A DNA stretch of 34,808 bases from JAUNKE01 sp041853585 (GTDB lineage: Bacteria > Bacillota > Clostridia > Peptostreptococcales > Filifactoraceae). Positions 1 to 7,873 of the stretch are shown piece after piece. The stretch lies in NCBI GenBank assembly GCA_041853585.1, contig JBGZSM010000018.1, forward strand, positions 1-34,808, read 5' to 3'. The notes beneath the pieces are model-generated. The model did no database searches and was not told the origin of the DNA. It saw only the letters and a list, made by a program, of their open reading frames with translations. The position numbers and the translations under genes are program-made. Every line of letters begins with the position of its first letter. Position 1 is the first letter of the stretch.

Positions 1-1
1 T

Positions 2-1021
2 ACTAAAATGTGTAATTTCCGTTGTGATTATTGTTACGAAGATTTTGCCTGTGAGATAATAACAAAAGAAAAAGAAAAGGCTTTATTAAGTTTTGTTGAA
101 AAGTATGTTGATGACAATGATATTGAGTATATTAATATATCTTGGTTTGGTGGAGAGCCTTTGCTTAATATGAATATGATAAATTCATTTATGAATAGTC
201 TTAGAAATAAATATTCTGCAACTGATATTCAAATTGCAAGTAGTATCACAACGAATGGATACTTGCTGAGCAACAAAAATATTGATATACTATTATCTAA
301 TAATGTTAATTTATTTCAAATCACTATTGATGGAGATGAAAAAAATCATAACCGATATCGTAAACTAAAAAATGGAGGTAAAACCTTTAGTAAAATAATT
401 AGTAACTTGAGGGAGCTTTCTCTAAAAGAAAATGAAAATTTTAATGTGATTGTGAGGACAAATTTTACTTCTGATATGTTGGGCAGAATGGATAATTATT
501 ATTCTGATTTGAGAGATTTGCTTAACGATGAACGATTTTCAATGTTATTCCATACAGTAGTGGATTTTGAGGATATGTCTCATAAAGTATCGGATTTGGA
601 CATTTTGGAAGAGATTAAGAGAGCTATAAACTTTGGAATAAGGATAGCACCGGTGACAGAATATCTAAAACCGGACGCAAATATATGTTATGCTAGACAA
701 GAGAATAGATTTGTTGTTGATTCTAATCTTAATGTTTCAAAATGTACGGTCTGCAACAGTTCTTTCTCTGTGATTGGGAAGATAGAGTCAGATGGTACTT
801 TTATTAGAAATGATAATTTTAATTTATGGTCAGGAGCAAGGGTTTCTGATAAGTGTTTAGATTGCTCGAGTTATAATATCTGCGCAGGTGGTTTTTGTCC
901 ACTATATTATTTAAGAAAATCGGACGCTAGATGTATGAAGTTTCATGAAGATTATAAAAAAGAAGAGTTGCTCAAAGTAGCTGATTTACAAAATGCATTT
1001 GATGTTTACATTCATTTATAA
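2..1021 (+). CDS. Radical SAM/SPASM-domain protein, 5'-partial (peptide-modifying type)
   Basis: The frame is open from the window edge, and the cysteine triad CNFRCDYC (CX3CX2C, the radical SAM [4Fe-4S] site) follows within a few codons of it, so the true start lies upstream. The C-terminal third carries a SPASM-like set of cysteines (CYARQ, CTVC, CLDC, CAGGFCP and a last Cys) expected to bind auxiliary Fe-S clusters. Enzymes of this family use S-adenosylmethionine to modify ribosomal peptides or to mature enzymes. An ABC exporter gene starts 26 bases downstream, which fits peptide maturation and export. Codons are far more AT-rich than in the following genes, which suggests separate acquisition. 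The substrate is unknown; an anaerobic sulfatase-maturase-like role is possible because precursor and upstream context are outside the window. Confidence 0.85.
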   Translation, partial: TKMCNFRCDYCYEDFACEIITKEKEKALLSFVEKYVDDNDIEYINISWFGGEPLLNMNMINSFMNSLRNKYSATDIQIASSITTNGYLLSNKNIDILLSNNVNLFQITIDGDEKNHNRYRKLKNGGKTFSKIISNLRELSLKENENFNVIVRTNFTSDMLGRMDNYYSDLRDLLNDERFSMLFHTVVDFEDMSHKVSDLDILEEIKRAINFGIRIAPVTEYLKPDANICYARQENRFVVDSNLNVSKCTVCNSSFSVIGKIESDGTFIRNDNFNLWSGARVSDKCLDCSSYNICAGGFCPLYYLRKSDARCMKFHEDYKKEELLKVADLQNAFDVYIHL

Positions 1022-1047
1022 AAGAATGTAAAAACCGGGGAGGAAGT

Positions 1048-2637
1048 ATGAATCCGTTGAAATTCAACTCTGTAAAATTTACAATTTTTATTACGATTTT
1101 CGAAACAATGGTGACCATCTATCTGATGAATGCCTTGTCGTTGTTGGTGGTTGATGATACAGAGCTTCTGATTCGAAATGTCGGGATTCTGATTGTACTT
1201 TATATCGCTGAAAAGTCGCTGCTCTATTGGCGACTGCGCTCGATTCAGGTATCCGGCTACTACATACGACGACAACTCAATGATAGGGTGAGCAATTATT
1301 ACCAAAAAATAAGCTATCGGGAGTTTAAAGAAAAAACCGTTGGCGAACGAATCTCGCTTTATGTAAATGACATCCCTTATGTTACCACATTGATATTCGC
1401 AAAACTGATGGAAGTCATCCATGGCTTTTCATTATTGATTTTTGCATTGCTGGCATTGCTTAGAATCAGCCCGATAGTTTTCGTCGTGGCATTGATATTG
1501 GTGATTTTTATGCTGTTCATTACGAAAATTTTTGAAAGCAAGTTGGCGGTGGTCATTTCGCAAGGGCAACAAGCGAAAGAAATATTTTTGGGAAGTATGA
1601 CGGAAACATTGAGCGGTCTTTTCGTATTCATATCCACTTGTGCGTTGCCGAAATTTATGAGAAAGTCGGAGAAAGACAGTGAGCGATATGCGGATTGCGT
1701 TACCGAAACGGAAATCTTTGCCGGCAAGATGAGTGCGATTTTGGCATTCAGCGGAAATTTGATGACCATTATCACCTTGGGCATCACTTCGTACTTGGCG
1801 ATTGAAGGAAAAGTTCCGGTGGGAACGCTGTTGTCGGTCATCGGTATCGTTCCTTTGCTGGCGGAAGCGGCTCAGATGCTGCTCGTGAATTATACTTTTC
1901 AGAAAACCGGAAGAGTATTTTACAAAGAGCGATTTGCCGAGATTGACGAATTTTACAGCGAGCATTTGACAAGACCTTTCATTAGGAAGAAGAAAGAAGT
2001 TGATGAAATCAGAATTCTTCCATCCGCAGATGAAATCGACGAGATACGCGTTGAGAATTTGAAAATTCGTTATGACAATCGGGTCATTCCGATAAAGGAC
2101 ATTACTTTTTCGAAAGGGAAAAAATATATTGTGGTCGGAGAAAGCGGCTCGGGTAAAAGCTCTTTGCTCAAAACCATTTTGGGTGAGAATCAAAGTTATG
2201 ACGGACGGATTTGGATTGACGGCAAAGAAAAGGAGAAAGAAACAACGCTGTACCATCTCATTTCTTATATGAGTCAGGAAAGTTTCCTATTCAAAGACAG
2301 TTTGGGGAGCAATATTCGAATCGGAAATGACGAGGCGGATATTCAATCTCTTTTAGAAAAAGTCGCCCTTGCGGAATTCAATCCGGAATATTCGATTGAA
2401 GAAGAAGGAAAAAATCTATCCGGCGGTCAAAAGCAGCGTATTGCGCTGGCGAGAACTTTGGCATGCCATAAGAATATTTTGTTTTTGGATGAAGCGACGG
2501 CAAATTTGGATTCCGCCACGGCGGATTGGATTGAAGAGACGGTGATGGACAGCGATATGACCGTTGTGATGATTACTCATCATATGACCGACAAGCTGAG
2601 AAGCAAAGCGGATGAGATTATCGATTTGAGTCGGTAA
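1048..2637 (+). CDS. ABC transporter, fused permease and ATPase (peptide/lipid exporter type)
   Basis: This 529-residue protein has about six membrane segments in the first ~300 residues and then one nucleotide-binding domain. The Walker A motif GESGSGKSS lies near residue 364, the signature LSGGQKQR near 457, Walker B ILFLDEATAN near 480, and the H-loop histidine in MITHHM close to the C-terminus. It is an exporter half-transporter (ABCB/MsbA-like) that should work as a homodimer. There is no N-terminal C39 peptidase, so it would not cleave a leader peptide itself. The start is supported by GGGGAGG just upstream. Its position directly behind a radical SAM gene suggests export of a modified peptide, but this is inference. 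Its base composition matches the rest of the window, unlike the radical SAM gene. Confidence 0.9.
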   Translation: MNPLKFNSVKFTIFITIFETMVTIYLMNALSLLVVDDTELLIRNVGILIVLYIAEKSLLYWRLRSIQVSGYYIRRQLNDRVSNYYQKISYREFKEKTVGERISLYVNDIPYVTTLIFAKLMEVIHGFSLLIFALLALLRISPIVFVVALILVIFMLFITKIFESKLAVVISQGQQAKEIFLGSMTETLSGLFVFISTCALPKFMRKSEKDSERYADCVTETEIFAGKMSAILAFSGNLMTIITLGITSYLAIEGKVPVGTLLSVIGIVPLLAEAAQMLLVNYTFQKTGRVFYKERFAEIDEFYSEHLTRPFIRKKKEVDEIRILPSADEIDEIRVENLKIRYDNRVIPIKDITFSKGKKYIVVGESGSGKSSLLKTILGENQSYDGRIWIDGKEKEKETTLYHLISYMSQESFLFKDSLGSNIRIGNDEADIQSLLEKVALAEFNPEYSIEEEGKNLSGGQKQRIALARTLACHKNILFLDEATANLDSATADWIEETVMDSDMTVVMITHHMTDKLRSKADEIIDLSR

Positions 2638-2694
2638 GTTTTTTAATCAAATGTCATTTATTTTTTGAAACCGATTAAAAAGGAAGGTGGAAAA

Positions 2695-3186
2695 ATGAGA
2701 AGTGAATTTGTGAGTATAAGCAAAAAGGAGAAGAGCAAAAGAATAAAAATTTTGTTGAGAGTGCTCGGGGCTGCGCTGTTTCTCATAGCGATTTTCTATG
2801 CGATGAGGGGTGTCGATGCATTAAAAATCGCATCGAGCATTCAATTGGTCGGTATTGCACTTTTCGGATTGCCGATTGTCATGGATTATTTGGCGGAAAA
2901 ACAAAAGCCGGCTTTTCAAAAACTTCGCCTTTATCCTTTTATGGTGTATTTTGTTCAAGCGCTGTTCACTTGGGTAAAGCGTTTTGTCAGTATGCCGCAA
3001 TGGTCGGGAGTTGTCGTCGTCGGCTTGCAGTTTTTTCTCATCTATCAGATGATGAATCAATATATGATGAAGATTCCGCCGGAAGAGAAAAGTATTTACC
3101 GAAATGCCTTTATGTGGCGAATGGTTTTTGTCGTTTTGGTAACTTTGTTTGCATTGCTCGGCAATCTTTTTAGATTTTATAATTAA
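2695..3186 (+). CDS. Small polytopic membrane protein, unknown function
   Basis: I do not recognise the family. The ATG at 2695 is preceded by AGGAAGGTGG at good spacing; an in-frame TTG at 2665 has no comparable site. The 163-residue product begins with a basic stretch (KKEKSKRIK) and then has four or five hydrophobic segments. The segment GIALFGLPIVMDYL and the C-terminal half resemble the protein encoded at 4397-4939 (AMVVLGTPVFLQYL at the same place, similar spacing of later helices), so the two are probably diverged paralogues. It sits 57 bases after the ABC exporter. A self-protection (immunity) or transport-accessory role is possible but only inferred from context. Confidence 0.75.
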   Translation: MRSEFVSISKKEKSKRIKILLRVLGAALFLIAIFYAMRGVDALKIASSIQLVGIALFGLPIVMDYLAEKQKPAFQKLRLYPFMVYFVQALFTWVKRFVSMPQWSGVVVVGLQFFLIYQMMNQYMMKIPPEEKSIYRNAFMWRMVFVVLVTLFALLGNLFRFYN

Positions 3187-3209
3187 AAGAGAGAAGAAAA
3201 CTGCGTGAT

Positions 3210-3299
3210 TTGAACTATCAAATTCAGCTTCTTGTAAAAGACGGATTTTATGTTGTTGAGCATGACAAGCTGAACAATGAGAGCAGAAGGCACGGATAG
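3210..3299 (+). CDS. Possible mini-ORF or gene remnant (29 codons)
   Basis: Between two membrane/lipoprotein genes, a frame opened by TTG at 3210 reads through a protein-like stretch (LNYQIQLLVKDGFYVVEHD) to TAG at 3299. There is no ATG and only a weak purine-rich stretch (AGAGAGAAGAAAA) upstream. The amino-acid composition looks coding rather than random for AT-rich DNA. It may be a decayed gene end or a short peptide. I do not recognise it. Confidence 0.15.
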   Translation: MNYQIQLLVKDGFYVVEHDKLNNESRRHG

Positions 3300-3302
3300 T
3301 GT

Positions 3303-3318
3303 GGATTTTCGTAAATCC
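3303..3318. other. Small hairpin GGATTT-TCGT-AAATCC
   Basis: A perfect 6-bp stem with a four-base loop lies just after the possible mini-ORF and about 45 bases before the lipoprotein gene. There is no T-run, so it is not a good terminator. Similar GGATT/AATCC inner hairpins occur inside the terminators at 10265-10346 and 33979-34053. Confidence 0.3.
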
Positions 3319-3363
3319 GATATCGTTCAACATTTGTTTATAAATTGAGGATAGGAGGATGAA

Positions 3364-3858
3364 ATGAAAAAGGTAAGATTATTTGCAGTTTGGAGTATTG
3401 TTTTGATGTTGGTGCTATCTCTTTCGGGATGCACGAATGAGAAAAAGCGAGCTGCTTTGCCTACGAATGAGGAGCAAATCCAAGTTTTTTTGGACAAGAA
3501 TAATACGGGACTTCAGGTGAAAGAGGAAGGAAAAAAGGACAATAAGGATGTCGATTCGCAAGAGAAAGTGTTCCGATTGATAAAGGATGATAAGGCGGTG
3601 GGCATTATCATGATGATGGATAATGATATCCGATTGATAAATGTGAGTTTGCCGGGAGAATCGGATGAGCAATCTGAAGAATGGGATGAAATTTTAGCTG
3701 ATTTGGAAATGGAAGAATGGAAAAATATCTTTGATTTCGCTTTTGATATGTACGGTTCGCCGGAGCATTCGTCGCAAGCCTATGAGGATATGAAAAATTA
3801 TTATGAGCAGGAAAAAAAAGGAAGAGACGAAAGATATTCTGTTCAGCAAGCAATATGA
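3364..3858 (+). CDS. Lipoprotein, unknown function; probably frameshifted near its 3' end
   Basis: The N-terminus is a lipoprotein signal: basic MKKVR, a hydrophobic helix, then the lipobox LSGC with the lipidated Cys near residue 23. AGGATAGGAGGATGAA gives a strong ribosome site. The mature part is acidic and hydrophilic, and I do not recognise it. At 3812-3819 the gene runs through eight A's. In its own frame it ends soon after with the low-quality tail GRDERYSVQQAI, whereas the +1 frame continues for about 60 protein-like codons to 4003. Either a one-base indel (mutation or sequencing error) truncated a ~213-residue lipoprotein, or slippage at the A-run makes both forms. It lies among membrane proteins in what looks like one transcript. 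Confidence 0.75.
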   Translation: MKKVRLFAVWSIVLMLVLSLSGCTNEKKRAALPTNEEQIQVFLDKNNTGLQVKEEGKKDNKDVDSQEKVFRLIKDDKAVGIIMMMDNDIRLINVSLPGESDEQSEEWDEILADLEMEEWKNIFDFAFDMYGSPEHSSQAYEDMKNYYEQEKKGRDERYSVQQAI

Positions 3859-4003
3859 GGATGTATATTTTAACGCATACTCCCGTTTTAAGAATCAAAA
3901 AGATTCTGCAAAGGATGTGAAAAATCATATTGTGATTGTATTGTGTAATGAGGCGGGCAACCGGTTCTTCATGGAAGGAATCGAGCAGTATAGAGTTTCC
4001 TGA
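3820..4003 (+). pseudogene. Out-of-frame 3' continuation of the lipoprotein gene
   Basis: In the +1 frame, directly after the A8 run, the sequence encodes a soluble, protein-like stretch (ETKDILFSKQYEDVYFNAYS, then DVKNHIVIVLCNEAGNRF) ending at TGA 4003. The ATG at 3803 in this frame has no ribosome site and lies inside the lipoprotein gene. The best reading is therefore the original C-terminus of the lipoprotein, separated by a single-base shift. Fusing the two frames gives a smooth product of about 213 residues that ends 52 bases before the next gene's start. Confidence 0.55.
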
Positions 4004-4055
4004 TGAGAATGCCGAGTTTGGATTATCTGATGAAAAGTTTGAGAACGGAGGAGCT

Positions 4056-4397
4056 ATGATATTAGGGATTGCCTTAATCATATTGAATGTAGTGTTGTGG
4101 TATCTTCAATATGCTCATTATATTTCATATTTTGTTTGGGGCGGGATATTTGTTGTTCTTGAGCTGTTTATTTTAGAATATTTCTCCAAAACATGGCAGG
4201 GCAAAAGGAAAAAATGGTTCATCCTCTTGGTAGAACTCTCCATCTTTTTTCTATGGTCATCAAATGCAGGACTGTTGATGGAAGCGGGTCGCTGGAAACT
4301 GTTTGGAGTCAATGCGGTGATTTTTTTCTCTTATTTAAGCTATGTATCTTATTTGAAAAATGCGAAGCGAGATAATAAAGAAAAGGAGGAATTGTGA
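4056..4397 (+). CDS. Small four-helix membrane protein, unknown function
   Basis: The ATG at 4056 follows CGGAGGAG at ideal spacing. Upstream in-frame codons from 3936 overlap the lipoprotein remnant and have no ribosome site. The 113-residue product is almost entirely four hydrophobic segments with a basic tail (KNAKRDNKEKEEL). I do not recognise the family. Its stop codon TGA overlaps the ATG of the next gene (TGATG at 4395-4399), so the two are translationally coupled. Confidence 0.7.
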   Translation: MILGIALIILNVVLWYLQYAHYISYFVWGGIFVVLELFILEYFSKTWQGKRKKWFILLVELSIFFLWSSNAGLLMEAGRWKLFGVNAVIFFSYLSYVSYLKNAKRDNKEKEEL

Positions 4398-4939
4398 TGG
4401 AAAACAAAAATCAAAAATGGGAATGGCAGGAGCCGACGCCGATGGAGAAGAGAAAAGCATGGGTGATAATGGGATTTTTGGCTTTGTTTTTCATTCTCTC
4501 CGGATTGTTCTGGGTTGTTTCGCTGGATTGGGGATTGAGTACACGGGATAAGACAAGCATTATCGCCCGAATTGCGATGGTAGTTTTGGGAACGCCTGTT
4601 TTTTTGCAATATCTCGGTGTGCCGATTTTCTATCCGGTGGATAAAAAGAATAGGATGTCGGCAGAAAAACAAATAGTGACCTGTCTGTATTCGGCGGCAT
4701 ATCTCAATGCGATACCGATTGTTGTCAAGGCGCTTCGTCTGCCGATGTCGATATGGACATATTTTGTTCCGGTGCTTATCGTTCAAACGGTTTTGCTCTG
4801 CACCTCGTTGGTGATTTTTATTACAAAAACTTCCGCAGCGGAGCGACAGGCATTGGGCAAGAAATTCGGGATAGCGGTGCTTTTTCTGGTGGGCACGCTG
4901 TTTGCATCCGTATGGCTGAACTTCTATTTGAAAGCATAG
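4397..4939 (+). CDS. Polytopic membrane protein, probable paralogue of the 2695 gene
   Basis: The start is ATG 4397, overlapping the preceding stop and preceded by AAGGAGGA; a GTG three bases earlier is too close to that site. The 180-residue product has a Trp-rich, charged N-terminus (QKWEWQEP) and about five membrane segments. Its second helix (AMVVLGTPVFLQYL) and the C-terminal portion align by eye with the 163-residue membrane protein at 2695-3186. The function is unknown. It is the last gene before a strong terminator, so the 2695-4939 genes form the tail of the radical SAM/ABC transcript or a separate short operon. Confidence 0.7.
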   Translation: MENKNQKWEWQEPTPMEKRKAWVIMGFLALFFILSGLFWVVSLDWGLSTRDKTSIIARIAMVVLGTPVFLQYLGVPIFYPVDKKNRMSAEKQIVTCLYSAAYLNAIPIVVKALRLPMSIWTYFVPVLIVQTVLLCTSLVIFITKTSAAERQALGKKFGIAVLFLVGTLFASVWLNFYLKA

Positions 4940-5020
4940 CGCAGCGAAAATTCAAAAAGGTATTTGGAACAAAATCAAAGGAAAGCCTTGAAACCGATTA
5001 TTAATATGGTATTGATAAAA

Positions 5021-5060
5021 ATGAAAATCACTCGTTGCGGAGTGATTTTCATCGTTTTTT
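5021..5060. terminator. Strong bidirectional intrinsic terminator
   Basis: A perfect 13-bp stem (ATGAAAATCACTC at 5021-5033 with GAGTGATTTTCAT at 5040-5052) with a six-base loop is followed by TTTTTT on the + strand. On the - strand it is followed by ATTTTTAT. It closes the + strand left-end operon and can also stop leftward fructose-operon transcripts. Confidence 0.85.
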
Positions 5061-5119
5061 CTAAAAATCGAGACATCGTCAGCTGTACCGGTTCGTTCTC
5101 AGCCTGAAATTGTTTTTTG

Positions 5120-6798
5120 TTATTCTTCCGCTTTTTTCTTAAGCAGTCCGAGCAATATTGCGCCGACTACGGAGCCGATGATGATGGAGAGCAGATACAT
5201 CGGTGCGTTGCCGAGCGTCTTTCTCTTTTTGTAAATTTGCTTTTGAAAAATGTCGTGGCGATGGCGATTGCCAGCGGCGGTACCATTCCGCCCGCCATGA
5301 CGGCAGCCATAATTTCAAAATTGCCGGATTCGATGGATGCGGTTCCGAATACATAGGCGGCTTTGTTGATCGGACCGCCCATATCCACCGCCATCATGCC
5401 GCCGAGCAGAATACCGAGCAGCACGCGGCTGCTTGTTCCCATGTTTTGTAAGAATCCGTTGATGACGGCATTGATTGCCGATACCGGCGGATTGACGACA
5501 AATATGATGAGCAAGGCTATCAGCAAAATTCCGCAAACGGGATAGAGCAGGACGGGTTTGATGCCTTCGAGCGCATCCGGCAATTTGCTGAAGATTTTTT
5601 TGAGCAGAAGTACGAGATAGCCTGCGATGAATCCGGCGAGCAATGCACCCAAAAATCCGGAGCCTCCCGCATTCGCCAACGCTCCGCCGACAAATCCGAC
5701 GGCAAGAGCGGGACGGTCGCCGATGCTCATGGCGATAAAGCCGGCGAGAACCGGAAGCATAAATCCGAATGCCGTTGAGCCCGCGTCCATAAAGAATTTG
5801 GCAAGCGGTGTATTGGAGCCGAATTTGGACGGCTCGATGGAATAGTCGTCGAACAAAAAGGCAAGCGCAATCAAAATTCCGCCGCCGATAACAAATGGCA
5901 GCATATTGGAAACGCCGTTCATCAGATGTTTGTAAATGTTCTTGGCGTTTTGCTCATCGCTTTGCGGAGCTTTATCATCGGAATGATAAATCGGTGCGCT
6001 CGGCGCTTTTTCGAGCAATTCTTTGGCTCTGTGAATACCGTCGGTCACGCCGGTTTTGAGAACTCTTTTTCCGTCGAATCTTGCCATCGGCACCGAAGTG
6101 TCAGCGGCGACGATGACGGCATCGGCAGCAGCGATTTCTTCCGCGCTCAATTCGTTTTTGACACCGCCCGAGCCGTTGGTTTCGACCTTTAGAGAAATGC
6201 CGAGCTCTTTTGCGACATCCTCCAGCTTTTGCGCCGCCATATAGGTATGCGCGATTCCGGTCGGACAGGCGGTGACCGCCAAAATGGAATATTTTGTAGG
6301 AGCGGAAATTTCAGCAGGCGAATCGTATTCGTTCGGATATTTTTCTCTTTCGCCGTCGTCAATGATTTTTAAGAACTCATCTGCGGTTTTTGCGGATAGC
6401 AATTTCTCTTTGAAAGCCTCGTCCATCAACAGAGTCGATAATCTTGCGAGCACATCGAGATGGAGCCGATTTTCACCCTCGGGGGCGGCAATCATAAAAA
6501 ATAGTTTGGACGGTTGACCGTCGAGCGATTCAAAATCGATGCCTTTGTGATGAACGCCCGCAACCAGAGTCGCTCGTTTGACGGATGGAGATTTGCCGTG
6601 AGGAATTGCGATTCCTTCGCCGATGCCGGTGCTGAATTCTTCTTCACGAGATAAAATCGCGTCTTTGAATTGCTTTTCGTCCGAAATATTGCCGGTGCGA
6701 TACATCGATTCGAGCAATGTATCGATGATTTCCATTTTATTTCCGTCCGGCAAATTCAGATTGATGCTGTTTTTGGAGAGCAGTTCGGTAATTTTCAT
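5120..6798 (-). pseudogene. fruA: PTS fructose transporter IIABC (FruA) with internal deletion and frameshift in IIC
   Basis: The IIA domain (residues 1-150) has the phospho-accepting histidine in GIAIPHGKS at 67. The IIB domain (about 168-265) has the phospho-cysteine in ACPTGIAHTY at 178. IIC starts near 290. After KSKFTKRE (near 5225) the family normally continues for about 60 residues including the GxSFITEGAIPFAA block. Here that block is absent and the reading frame runs into junk, stopping at 5167. In another frame the true C-terminus resumes immediately (LGNAPMYLLSIIIGSVVGA, ending KKKAEE and TAA at 5120-5122). So there was an internal, out-of-frame deletion near 5212-5228, probably abolishing fructose transport. 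The start at 6798 abuts the fruK stop, with AAGGAG as ribosome site inside fruK. Confidence 0.85.
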
Positions 6799-7716
6799 TT
6801 ATAACTCCTTCATATTTTTCAAAATACGATGAATCGATTCGCCATCCGCCAAGCCGTGACTGAATGCAGTTGCGCTTCCTGCGGCAACTGACAGTCGAAA
6901 AGCTTCGGCAAAGTTCTTGCCTTGCAGATAGCCGACCAAAAAACCGGCGAGCATCGAATCGCCTGCGCCCGAGGATGCTACGAGTTTGCCTTGCGGTGCA
7001 GGCAGCCGATGGATGGTTTTGTTTTCATCCAAGAGCATAGCGCCGTCCGCTCCCATCGAGAGCAGAATGTTTTTGGCGCCGAGTTCCTGCAGCTTGTTGC
7101 AATAATATGCAAGCTCGTCGGTTGCGATGGAACAGCCGAAAAAATCTTCCAGCTCGCTGAGATTGGGTTTGACTAAAAAAGGCTGTTTTTTTATCGCATG
7201 TCGTAAGGCTTCTCCGCTCGTATCGATGGCGATGCGAAAATTTTTGTGCGCGAATCGCTCGAGAATGTCGCCGTAGATGGCGGCATTCATCGTTGAGGGA
7301 ACATTGCCTGAAAGCACGAGAATTTCACCGTTTGGAAATTGCTCGATGATTTCGTGGAGCGCATCCAAATCTTTGGAAGTGATGCCGGCTCCCGACGCAT
7401 TGATTTCCGTCTCGCGTAAATTCATTTTGTTTTCTTTGAGCTTGATATTGATTCTTGTGTGACCGTCCGCTCGAACGAATTGCTCATCAATCCCGATGTT
7501 TTTGAGCTGTTTTGCAATTTCTTCGCCGGTAAAGCCTGCAAGAAATCCGGTTGCGCGGCTTTTTACACCGAGATTGTGCGCAACGATGGCGACATTGATG
7601 CCTTTGCCGCCGGCGTAGAGGGAGCAATCGGTGGTACGATTGGTTTTGCCGAATTCCAATTTATCCACTTCGACAAAATAATCGAGCGCCGGATTGAGTG
7701 TGATGGTGTTAATCAT
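6799..7716 (-). CDS. fruK: 1-phosphofructokinase
   Basis: This PfkB-family sugar kinase of 305 residues starts MINTITLNPALDY and carries the N-terminal GGKGINVA motif. The C-terminal ATP/anion-hole motif GAGDSMLAGF contains the catalytic Asp. It phosphorylates fructose 1-phosphate, made by FruA, to fructose 1,6-bisphosphate. ATG 7716 is chosen because AGGAAAA precedes it; a TTG at 7731 is also in frame. It is the first gene of the leftward fruK-fruA operon and abuts fruA directly. No DeoR-type FruR gene lies beside it. With fruA broken, the kinase may be orphaned unless another fructose PTS exists. Confidence 0.93.
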   Translation of the reverse strand: MINTITLNPALDYFVEVDKLEFGKTNRTTDCSLYAGGKGINVAIVAHNLGVKSRATGFLAGFTGEEIAKQLKNIGIDEQFVRADGHTRINIKLKENKMNLRETEINASGAGITSKDLDALHEIIEQFPNGEILVLSGNVPSTMNAAIYGDILERFAHKNFRIAIDTSGEALRHAIKKQPFLVKPNLSELEDFFGCSIATDELAYYCNKLQELGAKNILLSMGADGAMLLDENKTIHRLPAPQGKLVASSGAGDSMLAGFLVGYLQGKNFAEAFRLSVAAGSATAFSHGLADGESIHRILKNMKEL

Positions 7717-7748
7717 ATTTTTCCTATTCAAAAATCCGTATAAAATTT

Positions 7749-7759
7749 CCTATGATAGG
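7749..7759. promoter_or_regulatory. Palindrome CCTAT-G-ATAGG in the fruK leader
   Basis: A perfect 5-1-5 palindrome lies between the predicted fruK -10 box and the start codon, a position suited to a repressor. The regulator is unknown. Confidence 0.3.
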
Positions 7760-7787
7760 GCTTGGTTTCCACAAATCTTTTGCCTTT

Positions 7788-7815
7788 ATAATACCACTTC
7801 GGCGAATTTGATAAA
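7788..7815 (-). promoter_or_regulatory. Probable fruK-fruA promoter
   Basis: On the - strand, TTTATC (7815-7810) and TATTAT (7793-7788) are separated by 16 bases and lie about 70 bases upstream of fruK. The match to sigma-A boxes is moderate. Confidence 0.4.
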
Positions 7816-7839
7816 CAAACGAAAAGTGAAAAAGCGTGC

Positions 7840-7867
7840 AAAAAAATCACTTCGGGCGAAGTGATTT
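7840..7867 (-). terminator. Intrinsic terminator of the adenosyltransferase gene
   Basis: A 10-bp stem (AAATCACTTC with GAAGTGATTT, loop of four) is followed by a T-run on the - strand. It begins just past the stop codon at 7874. Confidence 0.85.
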
Positions 7868-7873
7868 GATTGA

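Noticed and set aside
1432..2256. Long open frame on the - strand opposite the ABC transporter
   Set aside because: It is antisense to a gene with all ABC motifs, its product is rich in Gln/Arg/His/Phe without any recognisable motif, and there is no ribosome site.
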